From contig NZ_MBPP01000078.1 of NCBI RefSeq assembly GCF_001858325.1, forward strand, positions 4 through 64,003: a stretch of DNA of 64,000 nt, in the 5' to 3' direction. Below, piece after piece: positions 56,642-64,000 of this stretch (positions are counted from its first letter, which is position 1; each line of letters begins with the position of its first letter). Source of the stretch: Marinobacter sp. AC-23. GTDB lineage: Bacteria > Pseudomonadota > Gammaproteobacteria > Pseudomonadales > Oleiphilaceae. The notes below the pieces were generated by a model. That model had not been told where the DNA came from, searched no databases, and worked only from the letters and a program-made list of their open reading frames with translations. Position numbers and translations under genes: made by a program.

Positions 56642-57970
56642 ATGCCAGTATCAGACCAGACCCCGGGTTTTAAGCCGCTGCAGGCCCTATGGCTTGCCGC
56701 TTTTCTTGCCTTAATGTTGGCCATACTGCCTGCTCCGGCGGCTGCCGTAACGGTGTCCGGGCTTTACTCTGTTGAGGTTCCGGTATCTGGCTCCGGGCCG
56801 AGTGCTCTCGCCCAGGGTTATGCAGATGGTCTGGCTCGGGTCTTTGTGCGGATTTCGGGCACCCGTGAGGTACTTGCGTTAGACGGCGTGTCGGCTTTGC
56901 TTGCAGACGCAGAATCGCTATTACTGTCTTATCAGGTGCTTCGTGGTGCTAATGGCAAAAACCGGCTGAGCATGGCGTTCGGCGCTGTGGGCGTCAACCG
57001 GGCTCTGGCCTCGGTTGACGCGCCTGTATGGGGGGCAAATCGCCCTCTTACCTTAGCTTGGGTAGCGGTAGAAGATCGCGGTGTTCGCGAGCTCGTTACA
57101 GGCAATGGTGAAGGCCAGGCTGCGGGTGGTGGAAGCAGCAATTGGTCAGCAGCCTTTGCCGTTGCGGCCCGAGAGCGGGGCCTTCCGGTTACGCTGCCAT
57201 CAACGGAGTTCAGTGGCAACAGGGAATTGTTATCAGATATCTGGGGACAGTTTACCGGGCGTGTGCGCAAAGCGTCTGAAGGCGTGGAACACGATGTTCT
57301 TGCTTTGGTTCGGGTGAGTCGGTCAGGTGGTCAATGGCGTGCAGGCTGGGTGTTTGAAGGTGCCAAACTTAACAGCAGTGAAGAGTCGGTGAGCGCCGAT
57401 ACCCGGGAGGCACTGGCACAGACACTGGTTAATCGTTGGGCAGAGTTGTATGCCGACCGTTACGCTGTTGCGGCGGGTGAGGTGGGTGACTTGCCTCAAG
57501 TTGATATCGTACTGCGTGGCGTAACGTCTGTTTCGGACTACGGCAAAGCCAGCCAGGTTCTTGAGGGCCTGACTCCCGTGGTAAACGTTGGCGCGTCTCG
57601 AGTTAAGGGGGAGCAGTTAACGTTCACGGTGGCATTTTCCGGCGAACTGGATCAGCTTAAACAGTATATTGCTCTGGATTCCCGTTTTGTACCTGTTGAA
57701 GGGGAGCCGCAGGATGCGCCGCGTGCACTTTCGGGCGCGCCGACGGCCTCTGAAAAACCAATCCAGGCGCAAGCCGAGACGGCTCAGGGTACGTCAGAGA
57801 GCGCTCCGGAAGAAGGCGCAGGGGCTGGTGCTTCTGAGCAGGCTGCGTATACCTACCAGCCCTCTCCCGTAGACGAAGAGGAAGCGGAGCAGGCCTTTGA
57901 GTCGCTTTATCAAGTGCTTTATTACCGCTGGCAGCCCGCGCCGGTTATCGAGAATGATGGCGGTCAGTAA
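56642..57970 (+). CDS. DUF2066 periplasmic protein
   Basis: This protein of about 442 residues has a signal peptide (LWLAAFLALMLAILPAPAAA) and the DUF2066 start VSGLYSVEVPVSGSG. The region near residues 370-410 is rich in Ala, Glu and Gln. I prefer ATG 56642, with agggt upstream, over ATG 56621. It precedes a phosphatidyltransferase and hda, an order seen in Pseudomonas-like genomes. Function is unknown. Confidence 0.87.
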   Translation: MPVSDQTPGFKPLQALWLAAFLALMLAILPAPAAAVTVSGLYSVEVPVSGSGPSALAQGYADGLARVFVRISGTREVLALDGVSALLADAESLLLSYQVLRGANGKNRLSMAFGAVGVNRALASVDAPVWGANRPLTLAWVAVEDRGVRELVTGNGEGQAAGGGSSNWSAAFAVAARERGLPVTLPSTEFSGNRELLSDIWGQFTGRVRKASEGVEHDVLALVRVSRSGGQWRAGWVFEGAKLNSSEESVSADTREALAQTLVNRWAELYADRYAVAAGEVGDLPQVDIVLRGVTSVSDYGKASQVLEGLTPVVNVGASRVKGEQLTFTVAFSGELDQLKQYIALDSRFVPVEGEPQDAPRALSGAPTASEKPIQAQAETAQGTSESAPEEGAGAGASEQAAYTYQPSPVDEEEAEQAFESLYQVLYYRWQPAPVIENDGGQ

Positions 57971-57991
57971 GCCGCCATTGGAGGCAGCTCT

Positions 57992-58552
57992 GTGAAGTCA
58001 CACACTTGGCGCTGGATTCCCAATGCGCTAACGTTTGTGCGCATTTTGCTGATCGCTCCTTTCGCCAGAGCCTTACTGGTCCAGGAGTATCGTCTCGCTT
58101 TGCTTATTTTCGCTGTCGCGTCGGTTACAGACGGTCTTGATGGTTTCCTGGCACGGCATTTCAATTGGCGTTCACGGTTTGGTGCGGTGGCTGACCCTTT
58201 GGCGGATAAAGCCCTGTTGGTTACGGCCTATCTGATGCTGACATATACATCGGTGCTGCCCTTATGGTTGTTTGCATTAGTGCTCGGGCGGGACCTCTTG
58301 ATTGTTGGAGGTGCGCTTGTTTATCACTATTGCATCGGCCGTTTTGACATGGAACCCAGTGTGCCCGGGAAGTTGAACACCCTGGTTCAGGTTCTCGTGA
58401 TTCTAGGCATCATTGTTATTTTGGCCGGCTTGCCCGTGCAGCCTATATGGCTGGAGGTGGGAATCTGGCTGGTTGCAGCATCCGCTGTGTTCAGCGGCAG
58501 CCATTATATTGTGATATGGGGTGCACGGGCATGGAGGTCCAGGCAGTCGTGA
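57992..58552 (+). CDS. CDP-alcohol phosphatidyltransferase, PgsA-like
   Basis: The 186-residue membrane enzyme has the family signature DGLDGFLARHFNWRSRFG with ADPLADK, i.e. the D-x2-D-G-x2-A-R...G-x3-D-x3-D pattern. It may make phosphatidylglycerophosphate or another phospholipid; this copy next to hda is often not the main pgsA, so I leave the symbol blank. Start GTG 57992, and the stop overlaps hda by 4 bases. Confidence 0.9.
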   Translation: MKSHTWRWIPNALTFVRILLIAPFARALLVQEYRLALLIFAVASVTDGLDGFLARHFNWRSRFGAVADPLADKALLVTAYLMLTYTSVLPLWLFALVLGRDLLIVGGALVYHYCIGRFDMEPSVPGKLNTLVQVLVILGIIVILAGLPVQPIWLEVGIWLVAASAVFSGSHYIVIWGARAWRSRQS

Positions 58553-59246
58553 GCGCTTCTCAACTGGTTCTTGGTGTCAGGCTTCGGGACGACGCACGTT
58601 TCGACAACTTTCATGGTGACCGCAACCGGAACGCAGCGTTGCGATTGTTGTCGGTGTTCAAGCAACCAGCAGCGCTGCCGGTAATCGTGGTATGCGGTGA
58701 TTCGGACACTGGCAAAAGTCATCTGCTTCAGGCCGCCTGCCATCACGCGGAAGCTGAGGGTAAAACCGCTGTCTGTATCAGTATCGCTGAGTTGGAACAG
58801 TTTGGGCCAGAAGCCTGGCGGGCCTGGATGCCATGCACCTGGTCGCACTCGATGATTTGGACAGAGTGGCCGGGAAAGCCGACTGGGAAGAGGCGGTGTT
58901 CCATTTGTATAACCGGCTGCACGATGGCGGTCATATGTTGGTGGTAAGTCTTTCGGAGGTTCCAGGGTCGCTGCCTTTTGTGTTGCCCGACCTGGTTTCC
59001 AGATTGCATCACGGGCTTACCGTGCAGCTGGGAATCTATCGGGATGATGATCGGCTGAGGATTCTTATGGCCCGCGCTGAACAGCGAGGGCTAACAATGA
59101 CGGACGACGTTGCAGGTTTTATCATGCGCCGGGCGCCCAGGCGTCTCGGAGACTTGTTGAGTATTCTCGATACCCTGGATGAAAACTCTTTACAGGCGCA
59201 GCGGCGGCTCACCATTCCGTTCGTTAAAACAGTCATGCAGTGGTAA
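58549..59246 (+). CDS. hda: DnaA regulatory inactivator Hda (frame broken near 58817)
   Basis: The AAA+ DnaA-like protein stimulates ATP hydrolysis by DnaA after initiation. It has QLVLGVRLRDDARFDNFHGD, a Walker A-like CGDSDTGKSHLLQAAC and RAPRRLGDLLSILDTLDENS. One added C near 58817 restores PEALAGLDAMHLVALDDLDRV (Walker B) and gives 232 residues. GTG 58549 overlaps the phosphatidyltransferase stop. The N-terminal QLVLGV resembles a clamp-binding motif. Confidence 0.94.
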
Positions 59247-59329
59247 GAATAAAAAGCCAAGCACCGCAAAACACAGAAACAGCACTCAAACGATAAGGCG
59301 CTGAGTAAAGTGCCAGATGGAGACACGAC

Positions 59330-60127
59330 ATGAGACGGGTAGTATTCAACCAAAAAGGTGGAGTAGGGAAATCCAGTATTACCTGCAACCTGGCAGCGAT
59401 CAGTGCCGCACGGGGCAAACGCACGCTGGTGGTTGATCTGGACCCACAGGGCAACTCGACGCATTATCTGCTGGGTAAGCCTGCCAGTGAGCTTGAAGAC
59501 ACAGTGGCAGATATGTTGGAGCAGACGGTGGCATTCAAGGTGTTCAACCGGCGTCCAGATGAGTTTGTTCATGCTTCGCCGTTTCGAAACCTCTTTGTGT
59601 TGCCTTCCAGCCCTGAGCTGGATTTTCTTGAGCGCAAACTGGAAGCAAAGCATAAAATTTACAAACTGCGGGAAGCCCTCAAGAAGCTGGGCGAATCATT
59701 TGAGGAGATCTACATTGATACGGCACCGGCCCTTAATTTTTACACCCGCTCGGCACTTATAGCTGCTCAGCGCTGCTTGATTCCGTTCGACTGTGATGAT
59801 TTTTCCCGTCAGGCACTTTATAGTATTCTCAATGAAATCCGTGACCTGCAAGAAGATCATAACGAAGAACTTGTGGTGGAAGGTATTGTTGCCAATCAGT
59901 TTCAGCCCCGAGCGACTCTTCCAAAAAAATTGGTCAAAGAGTTGATAGCCGAAGGCCTGCCGGTTTTGCCTGTGCGCTTGTCTAGCTCTGTAAAAATGAA
60001 AGAATCCCATCAATGCCGGCAGCCGCTTATTCACATGGCGCCGAAGCACGGACTTACACGACAGTTTGAAGATCTATATCGCGTACTGAATGGCGAGGCG
60101 GTAGAGCTTGAGCCGCTGGCGGATTGA
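59330..60127 (+). CDS. Orphan ParA family ATPase
   Basis: The 265-residue protein has a deviant Walker A VVFNQKGGVGKSSITCNLA (Lys 9 and Lys 14) and VVDLDPQGNSTHYLLG. No parB and no parS-like repeat are seen nearby, so it is not an evident DNA partition pair. It could position a protein complex in the cell, as other orphan ParA/MinD-like proteins do. It follows hda by 83 bases and precedes yqcC by 12. Confidence 0.87.
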   Translation: MRRVVFNQKGGVGKSSITCNLAAISAARGKRTLVVDLDPQGNSTHYLLGKPASELEDTVADMLEQTVAFKVFNRRPDEFVHASPFRNLFVLPSSPELDFLERKLEAKHKIYKLREALKKLGESFEEIYIDTAPALNFYTRSALIAAQRCLIPFDCDDFSRQALYSILNEIRDLQEDHNEELVVEGIVANQFQPRATLPKKLVKELIAEGLPVLPVRLSSSVKMKESHQCRQPLIHMAPKHGLTRQFEDLYRVLNGEAVELEPLAD

Positions 60128-60139
60128 GACAATACGTTT

Positions 60140-60475
60140 ATGACAGATTCAGGTGACATTTTGGGGCAGGTTGCAGATTGCCTTCTGGGTATCGAGATGG
60201 AGCTTCGCAAGCTTGATCTGTGGGAGGCCGAACGCCCGCCTGAGAAGGCCTTCCAAAGCACCGAGCCCTTTAGCCTCGATACGTTGATGTTTAACCAGTG
60301 GGTTCAGTTTGTGTTTCTTGAACGCATGAAGTTGATCGTTGAAAACGGGCACCCTTTGCCTTCGGTGTCAGGCGTTGCGCCCATGGCAGAAGAATACTTT
60401 CGTGGTCGCCCCGAATCAGGACTGGCTTTGATTCGGGAGCTTTATGCTATTGATCAGTTGTTGTCAGGTAGCTGA
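60140..60475 (+). CDS. yqcC: YqcC family protein
   Basis: The 111-residue cytosolic protein shows the YqcC pattern: LRKLDLWEAERPPEKAFQST, PFSLDTLMFNQWVQFVFLERM and MAEEYFRGRPESG. In E. coli yqcC lies beside a pseudouridine synthase gene; here it follows an orphan ParA gene and converges with nadC. Function is unknown. Confidence 0.87.
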   Translation: MTDSGDILGQVADCLLGIEMELRKLDLWEAERPPEKAFQSTEPFSLDTLMFNQWVQFVFLERMKLIVENGHPLPSVSGVAPMAEEYFRGRPESGLALIRELYAIDQLLSGS

Positions 60476-60504
60476 TAACTTCTATTGGCTGCTGATTGCT
60501 TGTA

Positions 60505-61344
60505 TTAATCCAAACGCATGGAGAGGTCGATGGCCTTGACGTCTTTGGTCAGCGCGCCAATGGAAATATAGTCGACACCGGTTTCCGCAATGGGAACCAA
60601 CGTATCCGCGTTAATGCCTCCCGAAGCCTCCAGCTTTGCTCGCCCTTCGTTTATGGCGACCGCCGTGCGCAGGTCATCTATAGAAAACTCGTCAAGCATG
60701 ATGATGTCAGCACCGGCACTAAGAGCCTGCTCCAGCTCTGCCAGATTTTCGGTTTCGACCTCTACGGGTTTGCCAGGTGCAATTCTGCGAGCTTCATTAA
60801 TTGCGCTAGCAATAGACCCGCAAGCCGAGATGTGGTTTTCCTTGATGAGAAAGGCATCCCATAGGCCAATTCTATGGTTGTCGCAGCCGCCACAGGTTAC
60901 CGCGTATTTTTGGGCAAGGCGCAATCCCGGCAGAGTTTTTCGAGTATCCAGAAGGCGTACACCTGTGTGAGCCACTTGAGCTGCGTAGCCTGAGCAGTTT
61001 GTTGCCACCCCTGAAAGGGTTTGAAGCCAGTTTAGCGCGGATCGCTCGGCAGTGAGCAGGCTTCTTGCCGGCCCTTTCATGCGAAACAAAACCTGGTCGG
61101 GGGATACCGAATCGCCATCCCGAACCAGCCACTCCAATGACACGGAGCTGTCCACCTGGCGAAACACTTCGTCTACCCACTGGCGTCCCGCTATTGTTGC
61201 CTGCTCCCGCGTAATGACGCGCCCCGTAGCCTGTTTTTCCTGGGGGATAAGCTGGGCCGTTATATCGCCGTCGCCGATGTCCTCGCGCAGGCTCCCAGCA
61301 ACGGTTTCGATTCGAGACTGGCGTAGGCGTTCAGTGAAATTCAT
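60505..61344 (-). CDS. nadC: Nicotinate-nucleotide pyrophosphorylase (quinolinate PRTase)
   Basis: The 279-residue NAD synthesis enzyme joins quinolinate to PRPP. It has [15 protein letters not shown] near the start, [51 protein letters not shown] and [16 protein letters not shown] chose ATG 61344 (MNFTERLRQ). It is divergent from the DUF1631 gene. Confidence 0.96.
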   Translation of the reverse strand: MNFTERLRQSRIETVAGSLREDIGDGDITAQLIPQEKQATGRVITREQATIAGRQWVDEVFRQVDSSVSLEWLVRDGDSVSPDQVLFRMKGPARSLLTAERSALNWLQTLSGVATNCSGYAAQVAHTGVRLLDTRKTLPGLRLAQKYAVTCGGCDNHRIGLWDAFLIKENHISACGSIASAINEARRIAPGKPVEVETENLAELEQALSAGADIIMLDEFSIDDLRTAVAINEGRAKLEASGGINADTLVPIAETGVDYISIGALTKDVKAIDLSMRLD

Positions 61345-61457
61345 GGTTATGCATCCGCTTGTGTCTGGGCCAGAGGGGCCTGAAATATTCCGGGGCACAA
61401 TTCTATAGTTCGCCAGCGGTTTCGCCAAATCCTGCTGGAAGTGTGATCTGAGTCCAG

Positions 61458-61494
61458 TCTACACAAAAGGTGACAAATTCTGACACAAGGTGAC
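61458..61494. promoter_or_regulatory. Tandem direct repeat in the nadC/DUF1631 divergent region
   Basis: tctacacaaaaggtgac (61458-61474) is followed by tctgacacaaggtgac (61479-61494). The common aaggtgac units start exactly 20 bases apart, about two helix turns, which fits a dimer or two regulators bound on one face of the DNA. The regulated gene and the protein are unknown. Confidence 0.45.
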
Positions 61495-61578
61495 GCAGAC
61501 AACTCGTATGATGTGTAATCAGAGTAGTGTCAAACCTATGGCCAAGCATTTTACATGATCTTGGTCGGGAGCCGTTGA

Positions 61579-63872
61579 ATGAAGCAGGATAACAAGGTTG
61601 TCAGTTTTTCCGGTCAGAAGCCGTTTTCCCGGTTTGATCTGCCTCCGGCCCTTGTTCGCTTGCGTGATACCTCTGGCCAAGCTCTAAAGAGTGTTCTTGG
61701 GCGTTTTTTTGAACGTGCTGACGACGCCTTGTTTGAGCTGGCCGACCGCGCTGGCTCCAATAAGGATCAGACCGTTTATTTTGACGCCATGCGCGAACTA
61801 AGGTTGCGGCGCAAAGCTATGGCAGTCTCCGTACTGCAATACGTCAGCCAGGCATTTAACGATATTGGCCAGTTCCGGCCTCGGCACTCAAGCGGGGCGC
61901 TGGATGAAGTAGATCAGGACTCTCTTAGCTTGGTCGAGCATTCAGATCTGGAGCAGCAGGTTGCTGTTGATAATCTGATTAATAAGCTGCGTAACCGCTA
62001 TCAAGACCCAATCCAGCTTTTGTCGTTGCGGGTAAATCACTTGGTTCCCGGCGTTGAGCTGGCAGAAAACCAAATGCCTCTCAGCCCGGAAGTTATTTGC
62101 ACAGGCTTGGCGGAGGCCTGCGCAGATCTGGATATCGATATCCGTGCCAAACTGGTTGTGCTGAAGCTGTTTGATCGCTTGCTGGCAGATACGCTTGGTG
62201 ATTTTTATCAGGACGCTAACCGCACGCTGATTTCGGAAGGCATTTTGCCAGATGTTAAGCGGCCACAGGCCCGTTCACCAGGGGGGGCTCGACCGCCAGG
62301 TCGGCGACGTCGGCCCCCGTGCCTCCAAGCTCTGTGCAGCACGGGGCAGGCAGTGAGACCGGCGAGACGAGTGGCAGCCAGAGCTATGGCTATGATCATA
62401 TTCCGGGTAATGTTCCTTATGCGACGTTTTCCGAATTGAGCGCGCTCCTGCACCAGAAAGGCAACCCACAGGCAACGGCCGATCAGGCCGTTGGGAGTGG
62501 CACCTACCTCGATACGGATCGGTTGATGGCTCGTCTTAGCGAGGCGCAAGCCTCGTTTGGCCAAACGCAGGGTATTGAAATGGCCTCGTTCGACCAGCAG
62601 CTTCAGTCCGTGCTTCAGGTGGCCAACGGGCAAAAGGCCAATGTCGGCCAGGTAGACAGTGATGTGATCAACCTGGTGTCTATGTTGTTCGATTTCATAC
62701 TCGAAGACCGGCAATTGCACCCGGTAATGAAGGCGCTCATCGGGCGCTTACAGATACCTGTATTGAAGGTTGCCCTGAGCGACAAAACCTTCTTTAACCG
62801 CGGTGGCCACCCGGTTCGTAAGTTGTTGAATGAGCTTGCACTATCTGCCATTGGCTGGAGCGAAAAGCGTGCAGGTCAGCGGGATCCTTTGCATGAAAAA
62901 ATAGGGTCTGTTGTGGATCGGGTGCTCAACGAGTTTACCGATAACGTATCGCTTTTTGATGAACTGCTTAAAGACTTTTGCCATTTTACGGATCTTGATC
63001 GCCGCCGCGGGGAGCTCGTAGAGCAACGACTGCGGGATGCTGAAGAGGGCAGGGCGCGCCAGGAGCGGGCAAGCCATGCTGCTGAGTCACTGGTTAAGGA
63101 TTTCACCGCCGAGCGAGATGTTCCTGCGCCTGTTTTTGAGATGCTTAGCGAAGCCTGGACAAGATATTTGCAATGGGTGCTGTTGCGGGAAGGCGAAGAA
63201 AGTGAGCGCTGGGCCGACGCGAGTGAGCTTACAAGGCACCTTGTCTGGAGTGTGGATCCGCAGCCAGTTGAAGCGACCACTCGAAGTGAACTGCTTAGAG
63301 CTATACCGGCTATTGTTGACGATTTTCGCATAGCTCTTCAGGAGATATCCTGGGATCCGTTTGCCACAGATGCGGCTGTGCGCGATCTGGAACTGGCCCA
63401 CGTTGACGTGTTTCAGCGTTTGGCGACGGCACCGGCTCAGGCTGAAAGAGATTCTGAACGAATAGCTGCAGTGGCGATTACCGAAGAGCTAGAAGTGGGC
63501 GTGACAGAAGCAGGCGAAGCTGAGTTAGCACCGCTTGTCATTCCAAAGCCTGTTGCTGAAGCGCCAGCCCTGGACGAGGCAGAATCAGTTTCCCAGCAAT
63601 GGTTGGATCAAACTGACAACCTTCGGGTTGGGGCCTGGGTTGAGCTAATACGTGAAGAAACCAAGCTGCGCTGTAAGCTGGCGGCGTTTATCAAAGCTAC
63701 TGGCAAGTATATTTTCGTCAATCGCAGTGGCGCGAAGGTTGCTGAGTACCGCCGCCAGGAGCTGGCTGCTGAAATGGCGAGTGGGGTCGTCAGCATGCTT
63801 GATGATGGGCTTATCTTCGACAGAGCGCTGGAATCCATCATTGATAACCTGCGTAGCAATCGCAAGGATTGA
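61579..63872 (+). CDS. DUF1631 family protein (frame broken in a G run at 62281)
   Basis: The large cytosolic protein, about 764 residues after repair, is of the DUF1631 type (LVRLRDTSGQALKSVLGRFFERADDALFELADR at the front, LHPVMKALIGRLQIPVLKVAL and FVNRSGAKVAEYRRQELA later). The frame breaks at seven consecutive G near 62281-62287; an eighth G gives a Ser/Ala/Pro linker and joins both parts. The second part then starts about residue 237. Related proteins contain a PilZ-like end, so cyclic-di-GMP binding is possible but not shown here. Confidence 0.88.
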
Positions 63873-63933
63873 TCCGTGGTAACAGGCCTTGCTTTGTGAT
63901 TCAATCAAACCACAACGTAATGCTCTGATAATC

Positions 63934-64000
63934 ATGGATTCATCTTGCCCCATTCAGCCTCTGACAAATCCGGTGCGACCGTTTACGGCGAAGACTTAAA
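63934..64000 (+). CDS. Possible start of a further gene, cut by the window edge
   Basis: ATG 63934 opens a frame that stops after 21 codons. One missing T near 63946 would give MDSSLPHSASDKSGATVYGED and leave the frame open to the window end. Given the many other single-base losses, a real gene start is plausible. The family cannot be named from so little. Confidence 0.3.

Overview
The window is ordinary chromosomal DNA from a Gammaproteobacterium. Gene content and order (arsC-wrbA-DUF2069, dnaE-accA-tilS-pyrG-kdsA-eno-ftsB-ispD-ispF-truD-surE-pcm-nlpD-rpoS, rsxABCDGE-nth, metG/mrp-dcd, purMN, DUF2066-pgsA-like-hda) resemble Pseudomonas and its marine relatives. Marinobacter or a close neighbour is my best guess, from protein character and gene order only; I could not search a database. 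I see no phage, insertion sequence, CRISPR array or tRNA. After reconstruction of frameshifted genes no gap without a gene exceeds 300 bases.

Layout. 1-210: 5S rRNA and its terminator, the end of an rRNA operon. 269-11654 (all minus strand): an acetate/small-solute block. It holds a DUF294/CBS nucleotidyltransferase-like protein and a DnaQ-type exonuclease, a VC_2705-type sodium:solute symporter with its DUF4212 small subunit, a small membrane protein, a CrbS/MxtR-type hybrid kinase whose N-terminus is itself a symporter, a receiver-TPR protein and a short soluble kinase. 11799-19439 (plus): an Smr protein, a tiny repeat lipoprotein, an IorAB molybdenum hydroxylase with XdhC, methionine salvage mtnBDC and a DUF3080 lipoprotein. 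19480-22726 (minus): a GspE/PilB-like ATPase, DUF2069, wrbA, arsC. 22795-40927 (plus): a TlpA-like lipoprotein, then replication, fatty acid, tRNA, CTP, KDO, glycolysis, isoprenoid and stationary-phase genes ending at rpoS. 41135-51244: a chalcone-isomerase-like protein, nth, the Rsx/Rnf electron transport complex, metG and mrp. 51429-63872: dcd, DUF416, avtA, DUF3108, purNM, DUF2066, a CDP-alcohol phosphatidyltransferase, hda, an orphan ParA, YqcC, nadC and DUF1631, then the start of another gene.

A major caveat is frame integrity. I count about 21 single-base frame breaks in 18 genes, many of them essential (dnaE, pyrG, kdsA, purN, hda). In every case the missing C-terminal or middle part follows in another frame, and all but one need one added base, usually in a short G, C, T or A run. 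Random sequencing deletions explain this better than biology. I therefore give full-length coordinates for the intended genes and state where the frame breaks.

I did not find a clearly new defence or metabolic system. The most unusual item is a family of three intergenic elements (31851-31957, 33748-33870, 51248-51309) that share small inner hairpins but have unrelated outer arms, each arm still self-complementary. Other points worth following are the kinase/TPR-receiver module without a DNA-binding regulator, a 24-codon leader reading frame before the symporter, an EF-hand-like loop in the symporter, an RGG-like insert in TruD, and a tandem site between nadC and DUF1631.
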